Below, piece by piece: positions 52,672 through 61,418 of a stretch of 64,000 nt of DNA. Numbering within the stretch: position 1 is the first letter of the stretch; each line of letters begins with the position of its first letter. Made by a program: the position numbers and the translations under genes. Origin of the DNA: Actinomycetota bacterium (GTDB lineage Bacteria; Actinomycetota; Acidimicrobiia; Acidimicrobiales; Ilumatobacteraceae). The notes below the pieces were generated by a model. It made no database searches. It had not been told where the DNA came from and worked only from the letters and a program-made list of their open reading frames with translations. Location: positions 1 through 64,000 of the forward strand of contig JAPLAA010000024.1 in the NCBI GenBank assembly GCA_026393475.1, written 5' to 3'.

Positions 52672-54905
52672 GCGACGGACCGCATCCGACCGCGCGTCGC
52701 CCGTGGTGGCGTCTCGCCGGCGCGTTGGCAGCCGGCGCGACGTCGCTCGTGCTGGTCGGTGGGGGCACCCCGACCGCGGCCGACTCGTCCACCGGCACCT
52801 CTGGCACCGCGGGTGCCACCGGCGCAGGACCGGTCGCGAGGGCATCGGACGAACTCGCGGTGGTCGACCAGACCTTCACCGTCGCCATCGACGGCAGCTT
52901 CGAGGTCGTCCTCGCCCTCCCCGCCGGCGTGGACGTCGCCGACTTCGACGAACGGTCGGTCCTCGTCGTGACGAGCCATCGGGCCATCGCCGACCGGTTC
53001 CAGTTCCAGCAGTCGACCAAGGGCGAGCTCACCCGCACCGAGGACTCCTTCGACATCGGCCTCGACCCCGTCGCCGCCGACCCCAACCTGCTCGCGGTCG
53101 CGGACGGCGCCATCACCGTGCGCATCCCCACCGAGTCGCTCACCCGCACGCCCGAAGCCCTGCAGATGTCGCAATCGGGCGTGCACCCGGTGCTGCTCGA
53201 ACTGCGGCTCGACGACCGCCCCAAGGGCGAGGTCACCACCTACGTCAACCGTCTGCCCTCGGTGCCCTCGAGCGCCCCACCGCTGTCGGTCGCGTTCGTG
53301 ACGCGACAGCTGTCGTTGCCGTCGATCGGCGTCGACGGGGCGGTCACCATCAGCGACACGGCCGACGCCGAGCTGACCGATCTCGCGGCCACACTGGCGG
53401 CCCTCGACGCAGCGGGCGCGGCGGCGGCCCTGCCGGTCCCTCGCGGCGTCCAGGTCGAGCCGTCGGTGCTGCAGGCCGTGATCGCCGACGATCCCGAGCT
53501 CGCCGCGACCCTGGTGCCCGGGCTCACCGGCAGCGAGCTGATCGCGGCACCCCGCCTGCCGCTCGATCCGTCGGCCGCCGCAGCCGCCGGGGAGGACGCC
53601 CGCTACGGCGACTGGCTCCGCCAGGGTGAGGACGCCCTCGGCGGCGCCCTCGCCACCACGACGATCGACCGTTCCGTCGTGCTCGTCGACGAACGGCTGA
53701 GCAGCCAGGGCGCAGCGATGCAGCGCAACCTCGGCGCCCAGATGCTCGTGCTGCCCTACGACTTCTACACCGACCTCGACGGCAGCCTGCTCGACTTCAC
53801 CGACATCAGCCAGCTCGTGACGGTCGAACTCGACGACGGCCAGACCGTGAAGGCCGCCATCGTCGACGACTTCCTCGGGTCGCAGATGGTGCGCGGCGCC
53901 GACGAGCCGGTGCTCACCGCGATCGAGGTCGCGGCCGAGCTCGTCGTGCTCGCCCGCGACATCGACATCGACGGCGGCGCGGTCGACCAGCACGGCGTGA
54001 TCCTCGCCCTGCCCGATCTCGGGGTCCCCGACGCCACGTTCGTCGCCGAACTCGCACCCCTGCTCCTCGGCTCACCGTCGTTGCGGCTCGTGTCGCCGCG
54101 AGAGCTGGGCACGAACACCACCACGCTGCTCAACGACGGCCGGCTCGTCACGCTCACCCTGCCCGACTCGGCCGGGCCCGACCTGTCGGCCCGCATCGAA
54201 CAGCTCGACGACGTCACCGCCGACGTCCTCGCCTACGCCAGCATGTTGCCCGAGGGCGCGCCCGACATCGCCCGCTGGTCGGCGACGCTCGAGGCGCTGC
54301 CGTCGACGGCGCTCACCGACGCCCAGGCCGACGCCGCCGTGCAGCAACTCGGCGAGGACTTCGCCGGGTACCGCGAGGCGATCGTGGCACCCGAGCCGTT
54401 CGCGTTCACTCTCACCGGCCGCGAGAGCACGCTGCGGTTCTCCCTCGCCAACACCTCCGACCAGCCGCTCCAGGTGCGAGTGAACCTCAGCTCGCCCAAG
54501 ATGCGCTTCCCCGACGGCGACCAGATCGTGACCGTCGAGGCGCAGAGCGAGACCGACGTCGGGGTCGACGTCGAAGCGCTCAGCAACGGCAAGTCGAGCG
54601 TGTTCCTCCGCATCTACGCGCCGGCCGAGAACCGCGAGGTGCAGCTGGTGCCCGAGGTCGTGCTCACCGCGCGCGTGAACTCCTTCGCCGGGCTCGGTCA
54701 GCTCATCACCGGCGCCGGCCTGCTGCTGGTGATCACCTGGTGGGCACATCACGCACGGTCGAGTCGACGCAAGACGGCCGCAGCGCGCTATCAGTCGCAC
54801 CATCCGGCGGCGCGGCGCGAGCCATCAGGTGCATCGGCAGCACCGGTCGCGCCGGAGGGCGAGGTCTCGCCCGATGCCGCTGCCAGTAGCCTTCCGCCCT
54901 CGTGA
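52668..54905 (+). CDS. DUF6049-like exported membrane protein (Rv3909-like)
   Basis: 745 residues. A signal-anchor near residues 14-34 leads to a long extracytoplasmic region with mixed beta and helical parts, and there is a second membrane helix near 685-703 (LGQLITGAGLLLVITWWAHHAR) with a cytoplasmic tail. A beta-sandwich at about 580-670 (LTGRESTLRFSLANTSDQPLQVRVNL) precedes it. Mycobacterial Rv3909 occupies the same place between pcnA and the kinase gene. Function unknown; an envelope scaffold is plausible. Confidence 0.75.
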   Translation: MSDGPHPTARRPWWRLAGALAAGATSLVLVGGGTPTAADSSTGTSGTAGATGAGPVARASDELAVVDQTFTVAIDGSFEVVLALPAGVDVADFDERSVLVVTSHRAIADRFQFQQSTKGELTRTEDSFDIGLDPVAADPNLLAVADGAITVRIPTESLTRTPEALQMSQSGVHPVLLELRLDDRPKGEVTTYVNRLPSVPSSAPPLSVAFVTRQLSLPSIGVDGAVTISDTADAELTDLAATLAALDAAGAAAALPVPRGVQVEPSVLQAVIADDPELAATLVPGLTGSELIAAPRLPLDPSAAAAAGEDARYGDWLRQGEDALGGALATTTIDRSVVLVDERLSSQGAAMQRNLGAQMLVLPYDFYTDLDGSLLDFTDISQLVTVELDDGQTVKAAIVDDFLGSQMVRGADEPVLTAIEVAAELVVLARDIDIDGGAVDQHGVILALPDLGVPDATFVAELAPLLLGSPSLRLVSPRELGTNTTTLLNDGRLVTLTLPDSAGPDLSARIEQLDDVTADVLAYASMLPEGAPDIARWSATLEALPSTALTDAQADAAVQQLGEDFAGYREAIVAPEPFAFTLTGRESTLRFSLANTSDQPLQVRVNLSSPKMRFPDGDQIVTVEAQSETDVGVDVEALSNGKSSVFLRIYAPAENREVQLVPEVVLTARVNSFAGLGQLITGAGLLLVITWWAHHARSSRRKTAAARYQSHHPAARREPSGASAAPVAPEGEVSPDAAASSLPPS

Positions 54906-55780
54906 GCACCTCGCCTGCTGGATCGCCCGTCCGATCGACCGTCCGTCTCGTCACCGACTCGGCCTGCGATCTCCCGCAGTCCGTGGTCGACGAGCTCGGC
55001 ATCGAGATCGTCCCGCTCACCATCCGGATGGGCGACGAGGAGTTCGTCGACCGTCGCGACCTCACCCCGGCCGAGTTCTGGGCGCGCTGCGCCACGTTGC
55101 CGCAGCTCCCCGAGACCGCCGCGCCGGCACCCGGCCAGTTCGAGGCCGCCTACCGCACGCTCGCCGGCGAGGGCGCCACGGCGATCGTCGTGGTCTCGCT
55201 CAGCGCCGCGCTGTCGGCCACCATGCAGAGCGCCGAGCTGGCCGCCCGTTCGCTCGCCGCCGAGATCCCGGTCACCGTGGTCGACAGCCGCAACTGCACC
55301 CTCGGCCTCGGCATGATCGTGGCCGACTGCGCACGGCTCGCCCGCGATGGCGCCGACGCCGCCACCGTCGCCGACCGGGCCCGAGACCTCGCCCAGCGCA
55401 CCCGTGTGTGGGGCGCCCTCGACACGCTCGACAACCTGAAGAAGGGCGGCCGCATCGGTGGTGCCCGGGCGCTGCTCGCTTCGGCGCTCGCGATCAAGCC
55501 GATCATCGAGGTGCGCGACGGCAAGGTCGAACAGGGCGGCAAGCAGCGCACCCGCTCGAAGGCGCTCGCGTTCCTCGTCGAGAAGTTGCAGTCGATCACC
55601 GCCGCGGGCGGCACGGTCGAGAACCTCGCGGTGCTCCATGCGGACTGCAGCGACGTCGACCAGTTCGTCGAGCTGCTCCGCCCGCACTACTCGGGCGAGA
55701 TCGTGATCGGCGACATCGGTCCCGTCGTCGGCACCCACGCCGGCCGCGGCACGATCGGCATCGCCTTCCACGAGGGCTGA
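54902..55780 (+). CDS. DegV-family fatty-acid-binding protein
   Basis: 292 residues from GTG 54902, overlapping the previous stop (GTGA). The two-lobe DegV fold is clear: VRLVTDSACDLP near the N-terminus, then VSLSAALSATMQSA for the carboxylate site, and a C-terminal GDIGPVVGTHAGRGTIGIAF. DegV (FakB) proteins bind one fatty acid for phosphorylation by FakA kinase. In mycobacteria MurJ stands at this place instead. Confidence 0.88.
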   Translation: MSTSPAGSPVRSTVRLVTDSACDLPQSVVDELGIEIVPLTIRMGDEEFVDRRDLTPAEFWARCATLPQLPETAAPAPGQFEAAYRTLAGEGATAIVVVSLSAALSATMQSAELAARSLAAEIPVTVVDSRNCTLGLGMIVADCARLARDGADAATVADRARDLAQRTRVWGALDTLDNLKKGGRIGGARALLASALAIKPIIEVRDGKVEQGGKQRTRSKALAFLVEKLQSITAAGGTVENLAVLHADCSDVDQFVELLRPHYSGEIVIGDIGPVVGTHAGRGTIGIAFHEG

Positions 55781-55800
55781 CCCGCCCCCGCCCCCGCACG

Positions 55801-55860
55801 CCTGGCCGATCCTGGCCGATCCTGGCCGATCCTGGCCGATCCTGGCCGATCCTGGCCGAT
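55801..55860. repeat. Six exact 10-bp tandem repeats (CCTGGCCGAT)
   Basis: Six identical CCTGGCCGAT units, 20 bp after the DegV stop and 54 bp before the kinase start, followed by a palindromic CGGCCGATCGGCCG-like stretch. Confidence 0.97.
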
Positions 55861-55913
55861 CGGCCGATTGCCGGGACCTGAGAGGTGCCCGCCACTAGCG
55901 TTCACGAGCGGAC

Positions 55914-57842
55914 ATGTCCACGACCACCAGCCCCCCGCCGCTGCCACCGGCAGTCCTCGCCCAGCGTTATCGCCTGGAGCGTCGTCTCGCGCAAGGAGGC
56001 ATGGCCGAGGTGTGGCTCGGCACCGACCTGTCGTTGTCGCGGCATGTCGCGATCAAGCTGCTCAAGCCCAACCTCGCGAGCGATCCCGTCGTGGCCGAAC
56101 GCTTCCGGCGCGAGGCGATCGCCGTCGCCCAACTGAACCACCCGAACATCGTCGCCGTGTACGACGCGATCGAGGACAACGGCCGCCAGGCCGTGGTGAT
56201 GCAGTTGGTGAACGGCAAGAGCCTGCGCCAGCTGCTCGACGAGCAGAAGAAGCTGAGCCCCGAGCTGACGATCCACATCGGCTCGTGCGTGGCCGGCGCC
56301 CTCGACGCCGCCCACCAGGCGGGCATGGTGCACCGCGACGTCAAGCCCGGCAACATCCTCATCACCCCCGACGGCAGGGTGCTGCTCACCGACTTCGGCA
56401 TCGCCAAGGGGCTCGAGCCCACCGGTGACGACCTCACCAACGACAACATCATGATGGGCACGGCGAAGTACCTGTCACCCGAACAGGTCCGCGGCAAACG
56501 CCTCGACGGTCGCGCCGACCTCTACTCGCTCGGCCTCGTGCTGTACGAGTGCCTCGCCGGCCGGGTGCCCTTCCTCGGGCAGAACGACGCCGACACCGCG
56601 CTCGCCCGCCTGCAGCGCGACCCCACCGACATCACCCGGCTGCGGCCCACCCTGCCCGCCGGACTGCCCGAGCTGATCCACCGCCTCCTCGCGCGCCGGC
56701 CCGATCAGCGGTACCCGTCGGGTGCCGCCGTCCGTGCCGCGCTCACCGAGGTCTCCGCGCGGGCGAGCGACCCCACGGTGCCCGTTCTCGACGACGTCAC
56801 CGCATCGGGCAGCGCGCCCCGCCCGCTCCCGATCGATCCGACGCTGCGCAAGCCGTACGACCAGGCCGTCACGCATCCGATGCCCACTCGCGACCCGGTG
56901 GGCGCGCCCGTCACCGGCGCGGTCGCGGCCGGCGCCGCGATCGCCGCCCCCGTGTCGCAGAGCGCGCCCGGCGCCCGCCAGGAGCGGCGGAACACCGGTC
57001 AGGTGCCCACCACGCCGGGCCCGGCTCGTCCCGGTCCCACCCCGGCGCGCACCACGGGCGGCCGGCCCGCCGGCCCGCCGGTGCGGGTCGATCGCGACCG
57101 GACCCCCACCGGGTCGGCGCCCATCTCGCGGCGCCCGAACCGCAAGTTCGAACACCGCCGCGGCCCGTCGCTGATCGTCGTCGGCGGCCTGTTGCTCGTC
57201 GCCACGATCGTGAGCGCGATCCTGTGGAACACGATCAGCGCCGACAGCGACGGCGGCGAGTTCCCCACCCCCACGTCGATCGAACCCGGTGCCGCCGGCA
57301 CCAGTGGGACTGCTGGGACTGCTGGGGCCCCCGCCGAGGTGGCCAGCGCCGGACCGGTGCCGGAGACCGCGGTGCCAGCCTCGACCGCGATGTTCAGCAG
57401 CGTGCGCACCTACGACCTCGACCCTGACGACCCCGCCGAGAACGACGACCTCGTCGGCCTCATGATCGACGACGATCCGGGCACCTTCTGGCGCACCGAG
57501 TGCTACGACTCGATGGATCTGGGTGGCCGGCCGGTCGGGGTCGTGATCACCCTGCAGGCGCCGGCGGCCGGCGCGCTCAGCGTCGACATCGCCTCGTCGT
57601 CGTGGACCATTCGCGTGTACACGAGCCTCGCGACCGATGCGATCCCGGCGTCGTTCGAGGCCTGGGGTGAGCCCGTCGGGTCGCAGTCGGGATCCGAGCC
57701 CGGGGTCTACGACCTTCCCCTCACCGGCGCCGCGCTGCACATCGCGATCGTCTTCACCGAGGCCGGCCCGAGCGGCGCCTGCACCCCCGACTTCCCGAAC
57801 AGCGGCGCGATCGCCGAGGTCCAGTTCGCGCCACTGGCCTGA
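55914..57842 (+). CDS. Receptor-type Ser/Thr protein kinase with discoidin-like ectodomain
   Basis: 642 residues. The kinase domain (about 18-280) has all key residues: GQGG-like loop LAQGGMAEVW, K48 in VAIK, E67, HRDVKPGN (D142) and DFG (160-162). A Pro/Ala/Arg-rich linker, one membrane helix (about 420-440) and an outside domain (about 475-642) follow. The outside part is beta-rich with IDDDPGTFWRTECYDSMDLGG, as in the carbohydrate-binding ectodomain of mycobacterial MviN/Rv3910. Here the MurJ part is absent and the kinase looks active. It likely phosphorylates cell-wall regulators. Confidence 0.88.
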   Translation: MSTTTSPPPLPPAVLAQRYRLERRLAQGGMAEVWLGTDLSLSRHVAIKLLKPNLASDPVVAERFRREAIAVAQLNHPNIVAVYDAIEDNGRQAVVMQLVNGKSLRQLLDEQKKLSPELTIHIGSCVAGALDAAHQAGMVHRDVKPGNILITPDGRVLLTDFGIAKGLEPTGDDLTNDNIMMGTAKYLSPEQVRGKRLDGRADLYSLGLVLYECLAGRVPFLGQNDADTALARLQRDPTDITRLRPTLPAGLPELIHRLLARRPDQRYPSGAAVRAALTEVSARASDPTVPVLDDVTASGSAPRPLPIDPTLRKPYDQAVTHPMPTRDPVGAPVTGAVAAGAAIAAPVSQSAPGARQERRNTGQVPTTPGPARPGPTPARTTGGRPAGPPVRVDRDRTPTGSAPISRRPNRKFEHRRGPSLIVVGGLLLVATIVSAILWNTISADSDGGEFPTPTSIEPGAAGTSGTAGTAGAPAEVASAGPVPETAVPASTAMFSSVRTYDLDPDDPAENDDLVGLMIDDDPGTFWRTECYDSMDLGGRPVGVVITLQAPAAGALSVDIASSSWTIRVYTSLATDAIPASFEAWGEPVGSQSGSEPGVYDLPLTGAALHIAIVFTEAGPSGACTPDFPNSGAIAEVQFAPLA

Positions 57843-57860
57843 CGGATCCGGAACGGTCAC

Positions 57861-58553
57861 ATGCACCCCTCCGACGACCACGGCGAGACCGACGACCACG
57901 GCGAGACCGACGACCACGCCCAGGCCGCCCCGGCCGACGCGGACGACCGCTCGCTCCGACGAGCGGCGGATCAGCGCCTCATCGATGCCGCCGTCGGCGG
58001 CGACCGCGGCGCGATGGACTCCCTGCTGCGGGTGCACTACGACCGCATCTTCGCGGTGTGCCGACGCATCACCGGCAACGACGCCGACGCCGCCGACGCC
58101 GCCCAGGAGGCGCTGATGGCGATCGTGCGCGGGTTGGCGACCTTCGACGGGCGCGCCTCGTTCGCGACCTGGGTGTACCGGATCGCGACCAACGCCAGCC
58201 TCGACGAGCTGCGCCGCCGACGACGACGGCCGGCACTCGCCGACACCGACGACCACCAACTCGGCGGCACCGACCACGACACCCGGCTTGCCGACCCCGA
58301 CAGCGCCCGCGGCATCGACCTGGTGGCCGACCGCGACCAGCTCGAACAGGCGCTCCGCCAGGTACCCGAGGAGTTCCGGGTGCCGCTCGTGCTGCGCGAT
58401 GTGGGCGACCTCGACTACGCCGAGATCGCCGACACCCTCGGCGTCCCCATCGGTACCGTGAAGAGCCGCATCGCCCGAGGCCGGGCGGCGCTGGCCCAGA
58501 TCGTGCGAGCCGGGAACCACACCGACCCCGACGAACGTCCAACCTCTCGCTGA
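57861..58553 (+). CDS. sigM: ECF sigma factor, SigM-like
   Basis: 230 residues. An acidic head with repeated GETDDH units is followed by region 2 (DRIFAVCRRITGNDADAADAAQEALMAIVRGLATFDGRASFATWVYRIATN) and region 4 (LRQVPEEFRVPLVLRDVGDLDYAEIADTLGVPIGTVKSRIARGR). Position between the kinase and trxB is that of sigM in mycobacteria. The anti-sigma gene follows 16 bp later. Confidence 0.9.
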   Translation: MHPSDDHGETDDHGETDDHAQAAPADADDRSLRRAADQRLIDAAVGGDRGAMDSLLRVHYDRIFAVCRRITGNDADAADAAQEALMAIVRGLATFDGRASFATWVYRIATNASLDELRRRRRRPALADTDDHQLGGTDHDTRLADPDSARGIDLVADRDQLEQALRQVPEEFRVPLVLRDVGDLDYAEIADTLGVPIGTVKSRIARGRAALAQIVRAGNHTDPDERPTSR

Positions 58554-58568
58554 CACCCCCGGCTGATC

Positions 58569-59537
58569 ATGAACCACGACCCACTCGACCCCCAGACGCC
58601 CGACGAGGACCTCCTCGCCGTGAGCGCGCTCCTCGACGGCACGGCGACGGCCGACGACGAGGCGCGGGTCGACGCCGATCCGGCCCTGCGCGAGCTCCTC
58701 GACATCTGGCGAGACCAGCGGACGGCACTCGCCGACGTGGCCGCGCCCGCCGGGGCCCGCGAGGACGCCCTCGCCGCGGCGATGTCGGTCTTCGATCGCC
58801 TCCAGAGCGAACAACACGACCAGCGTGTCGAGGACGACGACACGGTCGCGCCGGTCGTGAACATCACGCCGGCCGGCACGGCTCCCGCACCGGGCAACGT
58901 GATCCGGTTCGAGCGCCGCCGCCGCACGTATCGCCTGCTCACCGGTGCCGCCGCCGCTGTCGGCGTGCTGTTCGTCGGCGCGCTGGTGGTGGGCGGACTC
59001 GGCTCGATGGGCGGCTCCGACGAGGAGAGCACCGCGATCGCACCCGAGGCAGCCGCCAAGAGCCCGACGCCCGACGCTTCCCGTGTCGCCGACGATCCGG
59101 CGACGCCGATGATGGAGTCGGCCGAGGCGGCGCCGATGGGCGACGCCGCGGGCGGGGCCGGCGAGACGGGCGATGGAGCGTTCAGCACAGCGGCGCCCGC
59201 TGCCACCGAGTCGGCAGCGGCCTCCGAGATCACGGAGGCACCGGCAGCCACCGATGCCCCCGCACCGGAGAATTCGGCCGACACCATCAGCGGTGCCGCC
59301 GATCTGGTGGTCACGATCACGACGCCGCAAGCACTGCTCGACTACGCGAACACCCGGCAGGCGATCCTGCCCCTGCCCGGCCTCGCATTCCCGTGCGTCG
59401 CCGAGGGCGACCAGGCCGTCGGCGAGGTGAGCTATCAGGGCACGCCCGCCGTGGTGGTGCGCGATCCGGGGACCGGTGAGGTGACTGCGCTCGACCTCGA
59501 CGGCGGCTGCGCCGTCCTCGCCACCGTCACCCCCTGA
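58569..59537 (+). CDS. Anti-sigma factor (membrane)
   Basis: 322 residues: a cytoplasmic head (LLAVSALLDGTATADDEARVDADPALRELLD) similar to the start of anti-sigma domains but with no zinc-binding HxxxCxxC, one membrane helix (about 123-142), and a low-complexity Ala/Thr/Glu-rich stalk. A small outer domain carries CVAEGDQ and CAVLATV cysteines. It probably holds the upstream sigma factor until a signal triggers release. Confidence 0.8.
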   Translation: MNHDPLDPQTPDEDLLAVSALLDGTATADDEARVDADPALRELLDIWRDQRTALADVAAPAGAREDALAAAMSVFDRLQSEQHDQRVEDDDTVAPVVNITPAGTAPAPGNVIRFERRRRTYRLLTGAAAAVGVLFVGALVVGGLGSMGGSDEESTAIAPEAAAKSPTPDASRVADDPATPMMESAEAAPMGDAAGGAGETGDGAFSTAAPAATESAAASEITEAPAATDAPAPENSADTISGAADLVVTITTPQALLDYANTRQAILPLPGLAFPCVAEGDQAVGEVSYQGTPAVVVRDPGTGEVTALDLDGGCAVLATVTP

Positions 59538-59564
59538 CGTCAGCCCGGTTAGGCTTCGCCGCAT

Positions 59565-59906
59565 ATGGCCGGCAACCCGCTGAACAATCCCAACTGGGCT
59601 CCCGAGCTCGCCAACCTCGTCGACCGCTACGTCGGCATGGTCCGCGACAAGGTGACCGGCAAGGCCGTCGTGGCCGTGCGCGGCATCGTCTTCGGCGTCA
59701 TCGTCGGGTTCACCTCCATCGCGGCCGGCATCCTCGCGGTCATCCTCGGCACCAAGCTGCTGCAGCGCCTCATCAACATCGGCGGCGCGATCGACCGTGA
59801 CTCGAGCGTGTGGGTCTCGTACATGGTGATGGGCGGAATCCTGTTCCTTGCCGGGTTGTTGTGCATGCGCAAGCGACACACCCCCCAGGCAGAGGCAACC
59901 ACGTGA
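59565..59906 (+). CDS. Small membrane protein (holin-like size, unknown)
   Basis: 113 residues with two helices (about 41-67 and 86-101) separated by a loop that contains IDRDSSVWVSY. It sits between the anti-sigma gene and trxB, overlapping the trxB start by four bases. The fold is not recognised. A role as membrane partner of the sigma system is possible. Confidence 0.75.
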   Translation: MAGNPLNNPNWAPELANLVDRYVGMVRDKVTGKAVVAVRGIVFGVIVGFTSIAAGILAVILGTKLLQRLINIGGAIDRDSSVWVSYMVMGGILFLAGLLCMRKRHTPQAEATT

Positions 59907-60877
59907 CCACCAGCACCACCAGCACCAGCAGTACCAACGTCCGCGACGTCATCATCATCGGGTCCGGCCCCGCCGGGCTCACCGCTGCCATCTACACGGC
60001 CCGCGCCAGCCTCGCCCCGCTCGTCATCGAAGGTGAGCCGTCGAGCACCAGCGACCAGCCCGGCGGTCAGCTCATGCTCACCACCGAGGTCGAGAACTTC
60101 CCCGGCTTCCCCGAGGGCATCATGGGCCCCGAGCTGATGATGAAGTTCCGCGAGCAGGCCGGCCGCTTCGGCGCCGAGTTCCTCACCGCGAAGGCCACGG
60201 CCATCGACTTCAGCGAGCGCCCCTTCAAGGTCTGGGTCCGCGACGAGCTGTACCTCGCCGACTCGATCATCGTCTCCACGGGCGCACAGAGCCTCATGCT
60301 CGGGCTCGAGAAGGAGCCCCTGCTGCTCGGCCACGGCCTGTCCACCTGCGCCACGTGCGACGGGTTCTTCTTCCGCGGCCAGGAGATCGCCGTGGTCGGC
60401 GGCGGCGACTCCGCCGTCGAGGAGGCCACGTTCCTCACCAAGTTCGCGTCGAAGGTGTACCTGATCCACCGTCGCGACAGCCTGCGCGCCTCGAAGATCA
60501 TGCAGGAGCGGGCCCTCAACCACCCGAAGATCGAGATGGTGTGGAACACCGCTGTCGACGACCTCATCGGCGAGCACAAGCTCGAAGGGGCCGTGCTGCG
60601 CAACACCGTCACCGGCGAGACCTCCACCCTGCCCGTCACCGGCCTGTTCGTGGCCATCGGTCACCGGCCGAACACCGACCTGTTCGCCGGGGTGCTCGAC
60701 ATGGAGGACAGCGGCTACCTCATCACCCGGCCCGGGTCGTCCTACACCAACGTCGAGGGCGTGTTCGCCTGCGGCGACGTGCAGGACCACACCTACCGGC
60801 AGGCGATCACCGCCGCCGGCTCGGGCTGCATGGCCGCGATCGACGCGGAACGTTGGCTCGAGGCCCAGCACGGCTGA
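59903..60877 (+). CDS. trxB: Thioredoxin reductase
   Basis: 324 residues from GTG 59903 (GTGA overlap). FAD loop GSGPAGLTAA at 20-29, redox-active CATC at 149-152, NADPH loop VVGGGDSA at 164-171 and the closing GVFACGDV. It uses NADPH to reduce TrxA in the cytoplasm. The order trxB-trxA-cwlM-like is the mycobacterial one. Confidence 0.97.
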   Translation: MTTSTTSTSSTNVRDVIIIGSGPAGLTAAIYTARASLAPLVIEGEPSSTSDQPGGQLMLTTEVENFPGFPEGIMGPELMMKFREQAGRFGAEFLTAKATAIDFSERPFKVWVRDELYLADSIIVSTGAQSLMLGLEKEPLLLGHGLSTCATCDGFFFRGQEIAVVGGGDSAVEEATFLTKFASKVYLIHRRDSLRASKIMQERALNHPKIEMVWNTAVDDLIGEHKLEGAVLRNTVTGETSTLPVTGLFVAIGHRPNTDLFAGVLDMEDSGYLITRPGSSYTNVEGVFACGDVQDHTYRQAITAAGSGCMAAIDAERWLEAQHG

Positions 60878-60913
60878 CGTCATCTGACGTCATCTGACGT
60901 CATCTGACCTCAT
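60874..60913. repeat. Four 10-bp tandem repeats that include the trxB stop
   Basis: Three exact CTGACGTCAT units and one variant (CTGACCTCAT). The first unit contains the TGA of trxB (60875-60877). Each unit holds the palindrome TGACGTCA. Confidence 0.95.
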
Positions 60914-61003
60914 CTCGGGCCGCCCCCGGAGGCCCCGCGCTCAGGAACCCTCGGGATCGGGACGGAAGTCCCGGAATGCCGCACGGTGCTCGCCGGTTGT
61001 GAC

Positions 61004-61013
61004 TTGTTACAAT
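61004..61013 (+). promoter_or_regulatory. trxA promoter region
   Basis: A good -10 hexamer TACAAT (61008-61013) is embedded in the small palindrome TTGTTACAA (61004-61012), about 67 bp before the trxA start. A -35 element is not clear at the right distance (TTGTGA at 60997-61002 is too close). This suggests that trxA has its own promoter. Confidence 0.4.
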
Positions 61014-61079
61014 TCCGTGTCCCCGTCGGGCGTCCACACCGGACCCCGTCAGGAACTTGGACCTTCGAAAGGATCCGCC

Positions 61080-61418
61080 ATGGCCGATGGCATCGTCACC
61101 CTCACCACGTCCAACTTCGACGAGACCGTCGGCGCGAGCGACACCGCCGTCGTCGTCGACTTCTGGGCCGAATGGTGCGGTCCGTGCAAGATGATCGCTC
61201 CGATCCTCGGCGAGATCGCCACCGAGCAGGCCGGCAAGATCACCATCGCCAAGCTCAACGTCGATGAGAACCCCGATCTGGCGATGCGCTTCAACGTGAT
61301 GAGCATCCCGACCCTCCTGGTGTTCGACAAGGGCCAGGTCGCGAAGCGCCTGGTCGGGGCCAAGGGCAAGGGCGCCCTGCTGCAGGAGCTCCAGGAATTT
61401 CTGCCTCCTTCCCACTGA
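61080..61418 (+). CDS. trxA: Thioredoxin
   Basis: 112 residues, normal length, with the active site WCGPC (W32-C36) and the cis-proline loop SIPTLL. It is the electron carrier reduced by TrxB. The start is ATG 61080, preceded by GAAAGGA (61067-61073). Confidence 0.97.
   Translation: MADGIVTLTTSNFDETVGASDTAVVVDFWAEWCGPCKMIAPILGEIATEQAGKITIAKLNVDENPDLAMRFNVMSIPTLLVFDKGQVAKRLVGAKGKGALLQELQEFLPPSH

Noticed and set aside
56475-59879. Minus-strand frame of about 1134 codons across the kinase, sigma and anti-sigma genes
   Set aside because: Antisense shadow; the plus-strand genes have full catalytic and domain motifs and coupled starts.
59565-59906. Phage holin
   Set aside because: Two helices and size fit loosely, but the gene is inside a chromosomal redox operon with no phage genes nearby.
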